Shown one piece after another: positions 11,618 to 21,800 of a stretch of 64,000 nucleotides of DNA. The notes under the pieces were generated by a model. That model made no database searches, was not told where the DNA came from, and saw only the letters and a list, made by a program, of their open reading frames with translations. The stretch lies in the NCBI GenBank assembly GCA_031308135.1, contig JAHLJT010009436.1, forward strand, positions 145,273,216 to 145,337,215, written 5' to 3'. Every line of letters starts with the position of its first letter. Within the stretch, counting starts at the first letter, position 1. Origin of the DNA: Acheta domesticus. Lineage: Eukaryota; Arthropoda; Insecta; Orthoptera; Gryllidae. The position numbers and the translations under genes are program-made.

Positions 11618-12361
11618 AAAAATTGTTTCTTTTTGAAAATATGACATTTTTTTTGCCAACAATTTTCTAAATATTTGGTGTAAAAGTATATCTTAAAAAT
11701 TGTGAATATCATATTTGACCCAATTAAAAGTAGTTGCATTTATAGCCATGTTAAAAATTGAAAACGTCAACAGTAGCCTTAACTCTAATAGCAATCCAGC
11801 ATATGAAACACCACCAAGAAAACCGATACTTTCCCGAATACAGCTATTGTGGGATGAAACCAGTGTTGAATTGATTGCAACTTTTTTCAAATCTTACTCA
11901 TCAGCAAACACTTCTGGTAGATAGGCAACAACATTAATTGTTTTAAAAATAGAGAACGTAAAATGAGGAAGAGATATAATCATAAGAACAACTTGAACCA
12001 TACCAGTATGTGAGGATGGCAAGCAAGTGAAGAAAAGAGCTGTAATTTTTGTTAGTTCCACTGATGATTCAGTGAAGTATTTTGATTTTCTTTTTAATAG
12101 TGGGTGCGACAATTTTTTCAAATATTAAATATTTATTTACTATTATATAGGGTGCTTAAGAGCTAGATCTCACAATCTAATTTTTTTGTACAAGAGATCA
12201 ATTTATTTTAAAATTTATTTATCTTTAGAATACAGTAAATTGTTTCTCTTTAAAGGATATTTAATTGTAAACTTTAATTGATAAGTAATTGATCAAGTAA
12301 AAATCCATTATTTAGGCAGTTGTTGAAGATTAAGTAACTGAAACAACTTATAAGAACAGTG

Positions 12362-12446
12362 CTTGCTCAAGTCAAATACTATAAAGACAATACAGGACAC
12401 TTCGCGATATATCAAGAAACATCCACCTGGTGGCAGAACCTGGTAA
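12362..12446 (-). repeat. Dispersed repeat, copy A
   Basis: Read on the minus strand this gives ATTACCAGGTTCTGCCACC ... GAAGTGTCCTGTATTGTC ... TATAGTATTTG ... CTCAAG. The same order of blocks occurs on the plus strand at 13547-13650. Outside the shared blocks the two copies differ by small indels. The family is unknown and no coding potential is conserved. Confidence 0.65.
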
Positions 12447-12449
12447 TAA

Positions 12450-12482
12450 CCATAGAGGAGAGGTTGTATCTCTCCTCTATGG
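12450..12482. repeat. Perfect 13-bp hairpin
   Basis: CCATAGAGGAGAG (12450-12462) and CTCTCCTCTATGG (12470-12482) are exact reverse complements around a 7-base loop, GTTGTAT. The 9-mer GGTAATAAC occurs at 12442-12450 and 12481-12489, on either side. It abuts repeat copy A. Confidence 0.8.
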
Positions 12483-13546
12483 TAATAACTCATACACCCT
12501 AACCTCAATGCTCTGTTGGTGTTTGTTGTCTGCTTGATTTCTTTTCATGTTATTGTCTTTCTGGTCGATTTCTGGAAAACATATTTTACAATACTGTTCT
12601 TTACATCATTCTATGTATGGCAGGAAACAATTCTGTAGTTTTTGGCTTTATTATAAAATACAGCAGAACTCACGTTCGTTCTTCACATTTCCGCATGATA
12701 AAACCAGGTAAAAATTGAAAGAATCTTGAACATGAATGAAGCTACTTTAATACAATTTGACTTCTCTTTGCAATAAAATGCATTAAAAACTATAACATTA
12801 CTTAATTGGGAGACTACTTGCACATTGCCATTCCCAGTGCCATGCGTAACGAACATTGCAGAAATGGATAACACTGAAGATATTGCTACAAATTTCGTAC
12901 AGGAAAATGCTGAGTCCTATGTATGTGGCTGGTTGTGTAGTACCGTACCATATGATGGTTGTAGAAATGCTTAACAGAATTTGGATGAAAAGTATAAATT
13001 AAGAAATTTGCATATTCTGATTAAACAGTATGTGAATGCCACGCTTTCCTACCCAAATGAATTCGCCATTAGTTTTCTAAGACTGAATATGTTTTCAATA
13101 AACACTTTTTAAATTGTTTACGTCAAAGTAAACTTGACGTACAAAAACAATTAATGCAAATCATTAATTATTCACTTGCAGAATATTTTATGTAAGGGGT
13201 GTAATAATCTCAATGAAAGTAAAGGTTTCAATGTATTGATACAGTGCTTTTTAAAGGAAGCAAATGGAAAAAAAGCCAAATGTATCACTGGAAGTGTTTA
13301 GGCAAGAAAAACCTTGCATTTGTAACAACTTTATTCGTGAAAATAATTTTCATTATATGTTCATTAAATGTTCAATGTTCTCATGTCCATTATAACACAT
13401 TGTACATTATAATTTTCCGTGATTTGAGCCCTTCAATATAATTAAATCACAGCGAGAGTAGGAAAAAAAGTCTTATTTCGTTAGGTAGATTAAAAAATAT
13501 TTGTTTCTTCAGTAAGAATCATATTGACATTTCTATTTGGCGCTAC

Positions 13547-13650
13547 ATTACCAGGTTCTGACACTAGGATCGCTAGTGGGAACTTGTTTCCATCAGTTGC
13601 GTGGAAGAACGGGGAAGTGTCCTGTATTGTCTCTATAGTATTTGCTCAAG
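13547..13650 (+). repeat. Dispersed repeat, copy B
   Basis: Inverted relative of the sequence at 12362-12446: ATTACCAGGTTCTGACACT ... GAAGTGTCCTGTATTGTC ... TATAGTATTTGCTCAAG. A small open frame across it (13524-13709) reflects the repeat and is not a recognised protein. Confidence 0.65.
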
Positions 13651-15238
13651 TGGCCTGCAGTAGCAGCTTAGGCACTTTCACATGTAAGATTTATTCTGTA
13701 GCCAGATAGAGTATCTGAAGGAAACATACTTCTTTTTATGGTTAGTACATGGCATATCCAATTATGAGATTCTGACAGCTTTATTGTGTTTTGTAACAGA
13801 ATTGAATAAGTTTTATATAGTTTTATAAGTCAAACGTGTTTACCCATTACCAAGAAGTAAGTTATCATGTTTTATTGCACATCAAATATTTTTATTATAC
13901 AGAAAAAAAACGCAAAAAAACACAAATTCAAATAATGATTATTTCATGTTCAAAATATATGGGGAAGTTTGGAAATACGAAAAATATTATTCATTATAAA
14001 TGATTATATTTATATTTTACAGCAAACACGGATATTTTTATATATAAAAATATGAATTACTGGTTCAATTAAATGCTTAATTAACTGTTGAAATGTTTAA
14101 TAATTACAATATTTCTTTACTTTCTCAGGACGCAACAAATGTCAGTTACAACATTGTTCAAGTTCGAGCTGACTCTTCAAATAATCTTTTTAGTACGAAA
14201 TCGAATACATGTTTGGACTTTATATTATTTTAGATCATGAAGATACAATACAGGTGTACAATTACAGGGGTGCTATTGAGTGAGAGATAGTGTAGGAGTT
14301 ACAAAGCCTAAGAGGTATCTTTGTATTATCCTCCTCGTTCTAATGACTGGGGCTGAGATAAAGATTTTGATTTGAATGAATCTAGTTTATTCAGTTGGAT
14401 TCTTCTATTTGTTTTTTTTGGGGGGGGGGGGGTGAAAGTATATTGAAAATAAAATCCCCAACAAAAACCCCTGAAAACTTTTTTCCCCAAAAATTTCACT
14501 AAAGGCAAAAATAAGTGATAAAATCTCAACCTGGCAATGCTGATCCCACAGAGTTTTACTTAACAGTTAAACTTTAAATAATTAAGACTGAAACTAATGT
14601 CATTTGGCAGTAAGTTGTAAGTAATTGAGATGTATTATATAAAGATTTCTTGAAATGATTTTGTTCAATTTGGTTATCTAAAAACAGAGATCAGTACAGA
14701 AGTACATAATAGGAATGCTACACCAACAAAACATTGATGCTTTTGTCACATAAACACAGAACTATCAATGTTATAAAACATAGATATTTTTAAAACTGAG
14801 TTAGTAACCATTAAAGTTCACGCAGCGGAAATTCAAATTTGAAAATGGGAAAATTCATTTACTAACTTTAATTGGTGTTTAACTAGCAAAACAATGTCAA
14901 AAAACGAGGAAAATTACCAGAAATTGTATTATCCGATTGGATAATCCAAAAATAATATAGGTGTCTTTATTGACAAAAACTCAATTTTATTTATTTTTCA
15001 CCCCTGGTACTTTTGGGCTGTAGAATATTCAGTTCCTGGGTGTCTGAAAGCTATTATAAAATTTTGTTATGATAGATTTTTTTCATTTAAAAAATACTAT
15101 GTAAAAAACATACGTTATGTTAAAAAATTGATTTTAAGTACTTTCATTATTTTATAAACAATACAACCCACTGATGTTTTGAAAATATGCGTTCATCCAT
15201 GCCCCACAATTAACAATAATAGTTTTGTAATGTTAATA

Positions 15239-15414
15239 TAATAAAACTTGCTCAAAGCAGAACCTCAATGGACCAGAATGTTTTTCCGAATTAGACAAAA
15301 TTCTGCTTTATCCAATGTAATATTGTAGAATTTTGGATTGGCAATCATGATTTAAGTTTGCATCAGACAGATTTCCACATTACATACGTTCCGCATTGAG
15401 CAAGTTTTATACTG
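15239..15414. mobile_element. pogo/Tigger-like MITE, about 176 bp
   Basis: The left end reads ATAAAACTTGCTCAAAGCAG. The right end, read on the minus strand, reads CAGTATAAAACTTGCTCAAT. The inverted ends match over about 15 bases plus a further GC-rich block, and TA dinucleotides flank the unit. Internal strings of the type CCGAATTAGACAAAATTCTG and TTTATCCAATG resemble Tigger/pogo short elements. It has no coding capacity, and the left border is eroded by a few bases. Confidence 0.65.
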
Positions 15415-16137
15415 TAGTATAACAACACAACTGTTCTCATAATTCATGCCCTCCTGTTATCTATTATTAATCTGTCCCCTTTTGCAGGACAAAGTCAAAT
15501 TTAAAAGAAAAATTTGGTATGTTGTAATTTTTATGAAGTGGATAAAGCCTTCAAGAATATTTTCTTTACATCTTACATCACTTATTTCATAAATAACTAT
15601 TATTCACTCTTGGTTATTACCACATCCAGTTGCTGTTGTTGCTTTGTATACTTAACTTGGAAATATATTTGTTATTTTTATATCATAAATTGCTATTGTT
15701 CATATCCACCAGTAGTTTCTCTATTTCATTAAATGGAAACAGCTTTTCGAACTAAATTTAAGTAAGGTTGTAAGAGATGATTCTTGAAAAATGAAGTAGA
15801 AACATTCTGACTTCATTGAGTAATGTAATATAATAATGTTCAAATTTACATACAATTCATTATATTACATGACATTCAATCTTAAAATTAAAAGTAACAT
15901 AATACAATTCTGGCAGTTTTAACCATTATTCATACCTTTTGTTTCAATTGATAAATCAAAAGAAAACATCTGCAAATTGTTAGTGTGAAAAAACAACTTT
16001 AATTTAAATTACATAAAGTTAGGAATGCAACTTCTACAAAAAATATTTGCAGTATACGTTGTTTTCCAAGGTAGTTGGGATGATAAATAAATGGAACAAG
16101 GCAATATTCTCTATCAACACATTGGGTACATGTAATG

Positions 16138-16143
16138 TTTATT
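16138..16143 (-). terminator. Candidate TAF13 polyadenylation signal
   Basis: TTTATT on the plus strand is AATAAA on the minus strand, about 205 bases downstream of the TAF13 stop codon. It is the nearest canonical hexamer I noticed on that strand, but other sites further down cannot be excluded. Confidence 0.4.
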
Positions 16144-16347
16144 CTCCTTACAAACTTCTTACTAGTTGCCATCTGCAATGGAAAGGATTTCTTGTAACAA
16201 AAGTGCAACTTACTAATTTTAAGAGAATTGCAATGCTAATAAAGATTAGAAGGAAGACATGGAAATGAAGAGAAGAATTCACCTTGCCATCAAAATGACC
16301 AGATGAGTTAACTTGCACAACTCCAAGAAGAAGAAATTTTAAAAATT

Positions 16348-17818
16348 TTATGAAACAGGTGTTTCACCTGAAAATTACAAGGTTTCATTACTAAATAAAA
16401 GAAAATAGTCAGTTTGCAGATAAAAGTTTTGTTAGTGGGAATAATTTGTTATTTTCCAAAACAGTATTTGCATAAATGCACTTTTTAACATGCACATGGA
16501 ATACTTAGAATCTGAACCATGAGTACACACCAGAAGGTATTTGCTATTTACATGCAACTGGTACTTCCAACTCTATCTGTATTTAAGTAGAAGAACAAAG
16601 TCATGCAATAATGAAGTAGAAGTTAAAGGAGTAATAGACAAAGTATTATAAGATACTTTAGATAAAATATATAAGTAGCACAATATAATACTGGTACAGG
16701 GAAAAAAAAGAAAGACATGTGACATTCTAATGTCTATTAATCCAACTTCATTTTAAATAAAGTTCCTAAATATTCTTGCAACCAATTATATGAATATTTC
16801 TCCCCTCCCCTTGAAAACAATAATTTCGAAGAAACGTTAAATTACTCAAAACCCTTAGGTAATTATTAAATCAACTTCTCCAGCACTTGCGAATATAAGA
16901 GAACTAAAATTTGTGTGCATAACTAGTTTACCCAGAACACCAATTAACTTTTATTATCTGAGAGGGTATTAATATCTGAAGTTTTCCCCATATTACACAT
17001 AAGATTGTGTCTCACACTCTCATTACAATATCAATATCTACCCTTGATATGCAAAACGTCCAATGAGGATGTTAGTCTTACATGTGCCATGTGATTACAT
17101 TTTCTTGAAATCCCAAATGATTATGAACTTTACCAGATAAAAAAAAAACAATTTAATTTGAAAGTCTCAAATAAATTAAGCAATAATTAGTTTTCACAAT
17201 ATAAATTATTTGTATTGATGCAAACATGTCACTTTGATTTTAACATTTTAGTAAAATAATTTTATATTCTTCATAAGAGACAATTAACAGAAATACTTTA
17301 CCAGCATATTTAACTTCATCAAAAGCTTTTCTTGCCTTCTTCAACTCTTCATTCATTGTTAATAGGTCTTTGACTCTTGCATATTTCCTTGAATCTTTTC
17401 TTACAAGAAATACAATGTCTTCTACTTGAACTCTTCCTGTGCGTCCAACTTCCATAGCCTTGTGGGTCTGTCAATACAAAATGCCTTCACAATAGTATGA
17501 CATGTTACTTTTTAAACCATTCATCACAATACTCACCATTTCTGTGATAAATTCGATTACTAAATCCTCCAGTAAATCGACACTTTCGGTGTACGGATTC
17601 TGGTCATCACCGAAACCATACATCATGCACCTTAATTCTTTTGAAAATAGTCGTTTCCTCCCCGAAAGGGTCGAGCCTAAATGAACATCTGTTTCCTCTT
17701 CCTCAAACTGTAATGTAAACAAGCCAATATTTTGTTGGAAACTGTTACATTTTTAACTTTCGAATTGGCATGAATTTTCAGATTTTACCTGCTCAAAAGT
17801 TTCATCTAGTGTGACCAT
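16348..17818 (-). CDS. TAF13: TAF13, TFIID subunit 13, complete, four coding exons
   Basis: TAF13 is a histone-fold subunit of TFIID (pairs with TAF11) and acts in nuclear Pol II preinitiation. Coding exons, all GT-AG: 17818-17789 (MVTLDETFEQ), 17707-17537 (57 aa), 17467-17302, and 17367-style acceptor usage repeated at 16367 for the last exon, 16367-16348. Exon 2 carries RKRLFSKELRCMMYGFGDD and then NPYTESVDLLEDLVIEFITE. Exon 3 carries THKAMEVGRTGRVQVEDIVF and then KDLLTMNEELKKARKAFDE, all near-identical to animal TAF13. The last exon completes a split Gly codon (G|GT) and adds ETPVS-stop. The total is 128 aa against 124 in human, and phases agree at every junction (0, 0, 1). If the donor at 17301 is ignored, exon 3 would read into an unrelated tail, so the four-exon model is preferred. 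A non-coding 5' exon ends at 17919 and joins at 17832. The gene is divergent from the WAVE-homology gene at 18254. Confidence 0.95.
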
Positions 17819-17832
17819 TGCACCAGCAATAC

Positions 17833-18253
17833 CTGAGTCAAGGGAAAGATAATAAAAGTAGAAGATTCACCTTGCCAAAAAGTTCTTCAGACACACACAA
17901 AATAATATTTCCACTAACCTTAATCATCAAAACACGACGAATACAAATGAAAGCACAAGAGCGCAGTGGCAGTATAACCAACTTTCGCGGTCATTGAAAT
18001 GTTGGCAGTCTTGGAGAACAAGAGAAAAGCGAGTTTGCGGAGTCCACGAGGCTGCGGCCGCGGCGGGACAACCAGTTGTTGAAAGAAGCGCGGAGAGTGG
18101 GGAGCATGATGTGGGTCGTGTGCGAGTAGTGTTGTGGGCCACTTCGATCGGGCGTGTTTTGGCGACAACAATGTAAAATTAAGGTTGTTGGAGAATGGCA
18201 ATTGGTGGTGGGAATGACGGCGGAGTGGTTCGAGTTTTCTCGCAGTATCAACG
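17833..18253. promoter_or_regulatory. Bidirectional promoter between TAF13 and the NHS/Guk-holder gene
   Basis: Only 435 bases separate the two start codons. The block 17990-18140 is CpG-rich against AT-rich flanks, typical of a divergent promoter of a housekeeping gene. For TAF13, a leader exon ends at 17919 (AAG|gttagt on the minus strand) and splices to an acceptor before 17832, so its transcription start is above 17920. No TATA box was found. Confidence 0.65.
18171..18176 (+). promoter_or_regulatory. Minimal start-stop upstream frame (ATGTAA)
   Basis: ATG followed directly by TAA, in context ACAACAATGTAAA, 77 bases before the next main start. A second upstream ATG (GGGAATGACGG) opens a frame that overlaps the main start out of frame. 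Such start-stop elements can hold ribosomes, but only if the mRNA begins upstream of 18171, which is unknown. Confidence 0.35.
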
Positions 18254-18548
18254 ATGCCATTTGTTCAGCGTGTTGTGGAACCTGTCTTTCTGAGCCGACG
18301 AAATGCCGCTTCAGAAGAGGAAGAAAACAACAAATCATTGACCGACTATGAGTTGGAAACAGTTGCAAACACTACACTGAGCAATGCATTACGACAACTT
18401 GCATCATTAGTTTTAATTGCGAACGATATTTTCGATAGTCTGACTAAGGAACTCGAAGATGTACGTGACAGGTCCAGTAAGCTTCGGAAGCGAATTGAAG
18501 CAGTGGAAGGAAAAGTTTCGGAATATGATCCCAAGACCGTGACAGTCC
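18254..18548 (+). CDS. First coding exon of a WAVE-homology-domain protein, NHS/Guk-holder type
   Basis: The exon encodes 98 residues plus one base and ends at a strong donor, C|GTAAGTATT. It begins MPFVQRVVEPVFLSRR, followed by an acidic linker, then ELETVANTTLSNALRQLASL, VLIANDIFDSL and a predicted coiled-coil segment ending in EYDPKTVTV. This is the N-terminal WAVE homology domain, which in SCAR/WAVE binds Abi and HSPC300. The MPFxxRxVEP start and the final DPKTVTV-(P?) favour the Nance-Horan syndrome/Guk-holder family over SCAR/WASF (which starts MPLxKR). Family members regulate actin and, in flies, synaptic scaffolding. The split codon begins with C, compatible with the Pro that I expect next. 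Later exons were not found in the remaining 45 kb, so the first intron may be very long. Start choice: it matches the family N-terminus. Confidence 0.7.
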
Positions 18549-18816
18549 GTAAGTATTATTTTCATTTCTTAGACACTTTGTTGTCTCTTAAAATCACTAG
18601 ATGAAATCCGGCGCGTGTGTATCGTATCTTAATAAAAATGTAGGTTTGGATGGCCCATTCGTGGGTAAGTTCAAAGTAAGATTAAATACACTACAGCTTC
18701 TTGATGAAGTTTAACAAAATTATAATTTTTCACTTTGGATAGCATGTATTTGTCAGTATTTTTCTGATAAACTATGGTATTTAGTTTTTTTTTAAAATTA
18801 TTTCTCCTTTTCACAG

Positions 18817-18896
18817 TTCAATGTCCTAGTCCTTTAGTTTTCATTCCACTGCCAAGAGCAACTCCGAGAGTATTAGTGGAGAGCGAATGCCGGTGA
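18817..18896 (+). CDS. Possible alternative terminal exon of the NHS/Guk-holder gene
   Basis: A very good acceptor (T-rich tract ending TTTCTCCTTTTCACAG) precedes 18817, only 268 bases after the first-exon donor. In the phase required by that donor, the following 26 codons are open (beginning L-QCPSPLVFIPLPRATP) and then stop at 18894-18896; the other two frames stop at once. The encoded tail does not resemble known NHS or SCAR exon 2, so if used it would give a short WAVE-homology-domain-only isoform of about 125 aa. The evidence is splice-site quality and frame only. Confidence 0.25.
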
Positions 18897-21800
18897 CAAA
18901 GCTTGTGCACCTGTGACTGCTCGTCCTCGTTACTCATCATTTTCAATGTATTCCATCGTCATCTGGCCGTAGAATCATTCCATTGCCGAAGAAAATTCGA
19001 AAAAAAGTTGCTTAACCACCTCTTTGTATAATTACATTGTAGTAATAATTAACTATCACTGAAGTTTTCGCGCCGTTTCGAAGTATCAAGAAAAAATGCT
19101 CGAAATGCAACATTCGTACATTTAATGAAAACTGGTTGGTAGCTAAATGAATATGTTCAATGTCCATGCGTAAAACCAACATGTGAAGACGATAGTAAAC
19201 ATCTAGTCCATACAGAAACTCCTTTGACGACAGGTGAGCCAATCGCGTTCGCGGAATCTCGGCGGGAAGCAAAATAAACATTCGTGATTGGTAGATGAGA
19301 CGCGTGCCATTCGTGACGTAATGCAAGAAATGCCCGCGCAAATCATTGGCACGCAGTATCATGTCTTCGTTGTTTGCCCCGTAGCTGCAGGGATTGTTTC
19401 CGAACCATCTCCCGAAGGACCAAACCGAGGAAGAAACGCTCCGACGTGTGAACCGAGAGCGCTTGCTCCAACCGCGAGAGGTGTTACGACCCCATACTCA
19501 GAAACGGCTACAGCTGCTCAAATACAAGTTTGGTTGAGCAACTATTTAATAAAGGGGTGTTGAAGAGGCGGCTGGGCGTTGCTCACGATCGTGTAAAAGC
19601 CGGAAAGCGCCCCCGCTGTCTTTCTTTTTCCGCCGAATGAAGGCTCTTCAGTGAAGTGTCAACGGCGCCGCTCTGTAGCGTAGGCGGGGGAGGCTGGTCC
19701 TTGCGAGGAGGGGCAGATGGGAAAGTGGTTGACGGCGGCGCTCGCGGTCGCTCGGACCGGCCCTTAATGACCCAAAGCCACACGGGAGATGCGTGTTGAG
19801 CTGTATTGAAGTATTGTATTTTAGTAGCGAAGTTCACGTGATCACACATGTTCTTTTGCCTTTTTAGTTGGCTGATGACGTAAATGTTATCATCAAAGTT
19901 AACTCGGAGACCAAGAGCTCAAAATGTAAATAATTAATTTGAAATTGGATGAAAGGTCTTGTATGAATTGTTTTGCCAAATTTCGTTGCTTAGTTTTTCG
20001 AGTAGACAGGACAAGGGGCATTGTCTTCAAAGGTCCGCTTTGAAAGGCTGTTCAGCTATTTGTGATGGAAACTAAAGCAACATTTCTGAAACCTCCATGA
20101 AAATAAAAATAAATTGTCTGGAGAAAGTTGACGCTAAATAGTCCCCGTTCACGTATTGTATGAATTGTTTAGTTATTTTGAAAAACGTTATAGTTATTTT
20201 AAAAAACGACTTACACAAATGTGATCATCAAAAAATGCCGTCCTGCAAAAAAAAAATTCACTTGCCTTTGTTGTTTGGTTCAACTGTCAATCCAGTATTT
20301 GATCGGTGTGCATGTTTACTAGTCCTTGCCGCGGGTGCGAAGGGCCGAGGGCCACTGACCTGGAGCAGGCAACTTACAGCACTGCGTCTCCCTTTTATGA
20401 TGCCACAAACCCTATCATTTCAGACAACACGAGGGCCGTTACCCTCGAGGCTTTTTCCGGAATGCGATTTCAGAGCCATAAAACTGATATTACTCTGCGG
20501 AAGAGAAGCTTGGAATCATCGGAGCATCTTGGGTTGACGATGATTGTAATGATAGTGTTTAGGGCCCGCGCGATAGCATCGCAAGCATTCCATCGGAGAT
20601 TGTAGGTGAAAGACAATGAAGTGGTTTACAATTTTGATATATTAAATGGATTTGGAATTGTTGATGAAGCGTACGTAAACAGGCCATCATTCAAGTAAAT
20701 ATAAAATTTATTTATTCTTTCATATTTTCGTAAATAAATTATTTGAGTTAATTTTTCTATTATATTATTTTTCTCGTCATATGATTTAAGACGTTGTTTT
20801 ATTTTGGGGGGAGTTGCCACCCAAGTACAAACAAAAATTCAAAGGGAATTGGAAAACGCTTAATATAATTCCATAATTGAACTGTACTCGATATGAACTT
20901 GAATGTACTTTGAATAATTATGACATGTGACTGAGATGTGATTTGAGTTACCAGTTGTTTATGTACTCACTTGGACAAATTGTCCGTTAAATTGAAAATA
21001 AATATAAAATATTTATATTTATGAAATATTATCTTCTAAACTTTCTTTCTTCTATGTGTTATCAGGGTTTCCCTTGTTAGATTTTGTGGTTGCAATTATA
21101 TTTTTAAAAATTCATCGTATTTTATAGATCGCATAAATGCACATTGCGGGCTGTCGGTTGGTTGACACGAATCAAGACGAAGAAATACTATTGATTAAAA
21201 CCAGTTTCTGTCTGCTTACACCTTTATTTTAATTCGAATCGAAGGGGTTGCAACCTCATCCACACCCCGCCTCCCCGGCTATGCCACTGGTCGTCGTATT
21301 CCGGTAGATCGGGTTTCGCTGCTCTGTATTCATCTTGCGCCAACGACCCCTCGCCTGTTGGCCGGGGCGCAGCGCGAACGAGGGAAGCGCGGGGGGGAGA
21401 GGGGAGGGGAGGGCGCAGGTGCGTCGTAGCGGTCGGTGCGTGCACGCGTGTGCGCGCGTCGCCCTCCGTGCGTTAGGGCTGCGTACTCCAGGAACCTTCG
21501 AAAGGCCCCGATTCTATAAGGCAGGTTCCCCTCAGCTGTTTTCAGCGGGGTGTGATTGTAGATATGAAATGACTTTTCGCTACCTCGTGATACCGTATCG
21601 TAAAATTCAAAATGAAATATTTAATTTTGCTTGTAGCTTATTTTGTTCACATATTGATGTTCCTTTTCCGATTTTAGTTGGAAGTTGGTTACTTGTGTTG
21701 GATGTGTTTATATTTTTTGTGTGTATTTTCGAATTTGTGCCATTGGAATTAGTTTTCCAGTAATTTGGGTTGAATATATATTGTAATTTTAAGTATAAAT

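Larger units (their letters stand above)
11618..16137. other. AT-rich intergenic DNA between PPOX and TAF13
   Basis: This separates the PPOX 3' end from the TAF13 3' end. It holds two inverted copies of a dispersed repeat, a perfect hairpin and a pogo-like MITE, listed separately, and a poly-G run near 14420-14432. The 69-codon plus-strand frame at 11715-11924 has no recognised domain. Confidence 0.5.

Noticed and set aside
11715..11924. 69-codon frame after PPOX
   Set aside because: Mixed composition but no recognised family and no transcript-like context; the opposite strand is equally open.
12422..12436. CTCF-like string CCACCTGGTGGCAG
   Set aside because: One key base differs from the usual core and it sits inside a diverged repeat; a single motif hit is weak evidence.
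17240..17301. TAF13 ending by read-through into 17240
   Set aside because: A donor at 17301-17300 and a matching-phase acceptor at 16368 give a family-like C-terminus, whereas the read-through tail is hydrophobic and unlike TAF13.
18254..18604. Reading the WAVE-homology exon straight through as a 116-aa protein
   Set aside because: A strong donor at 18549 and loss of family similarity after it show that the last 18 codons are intron.
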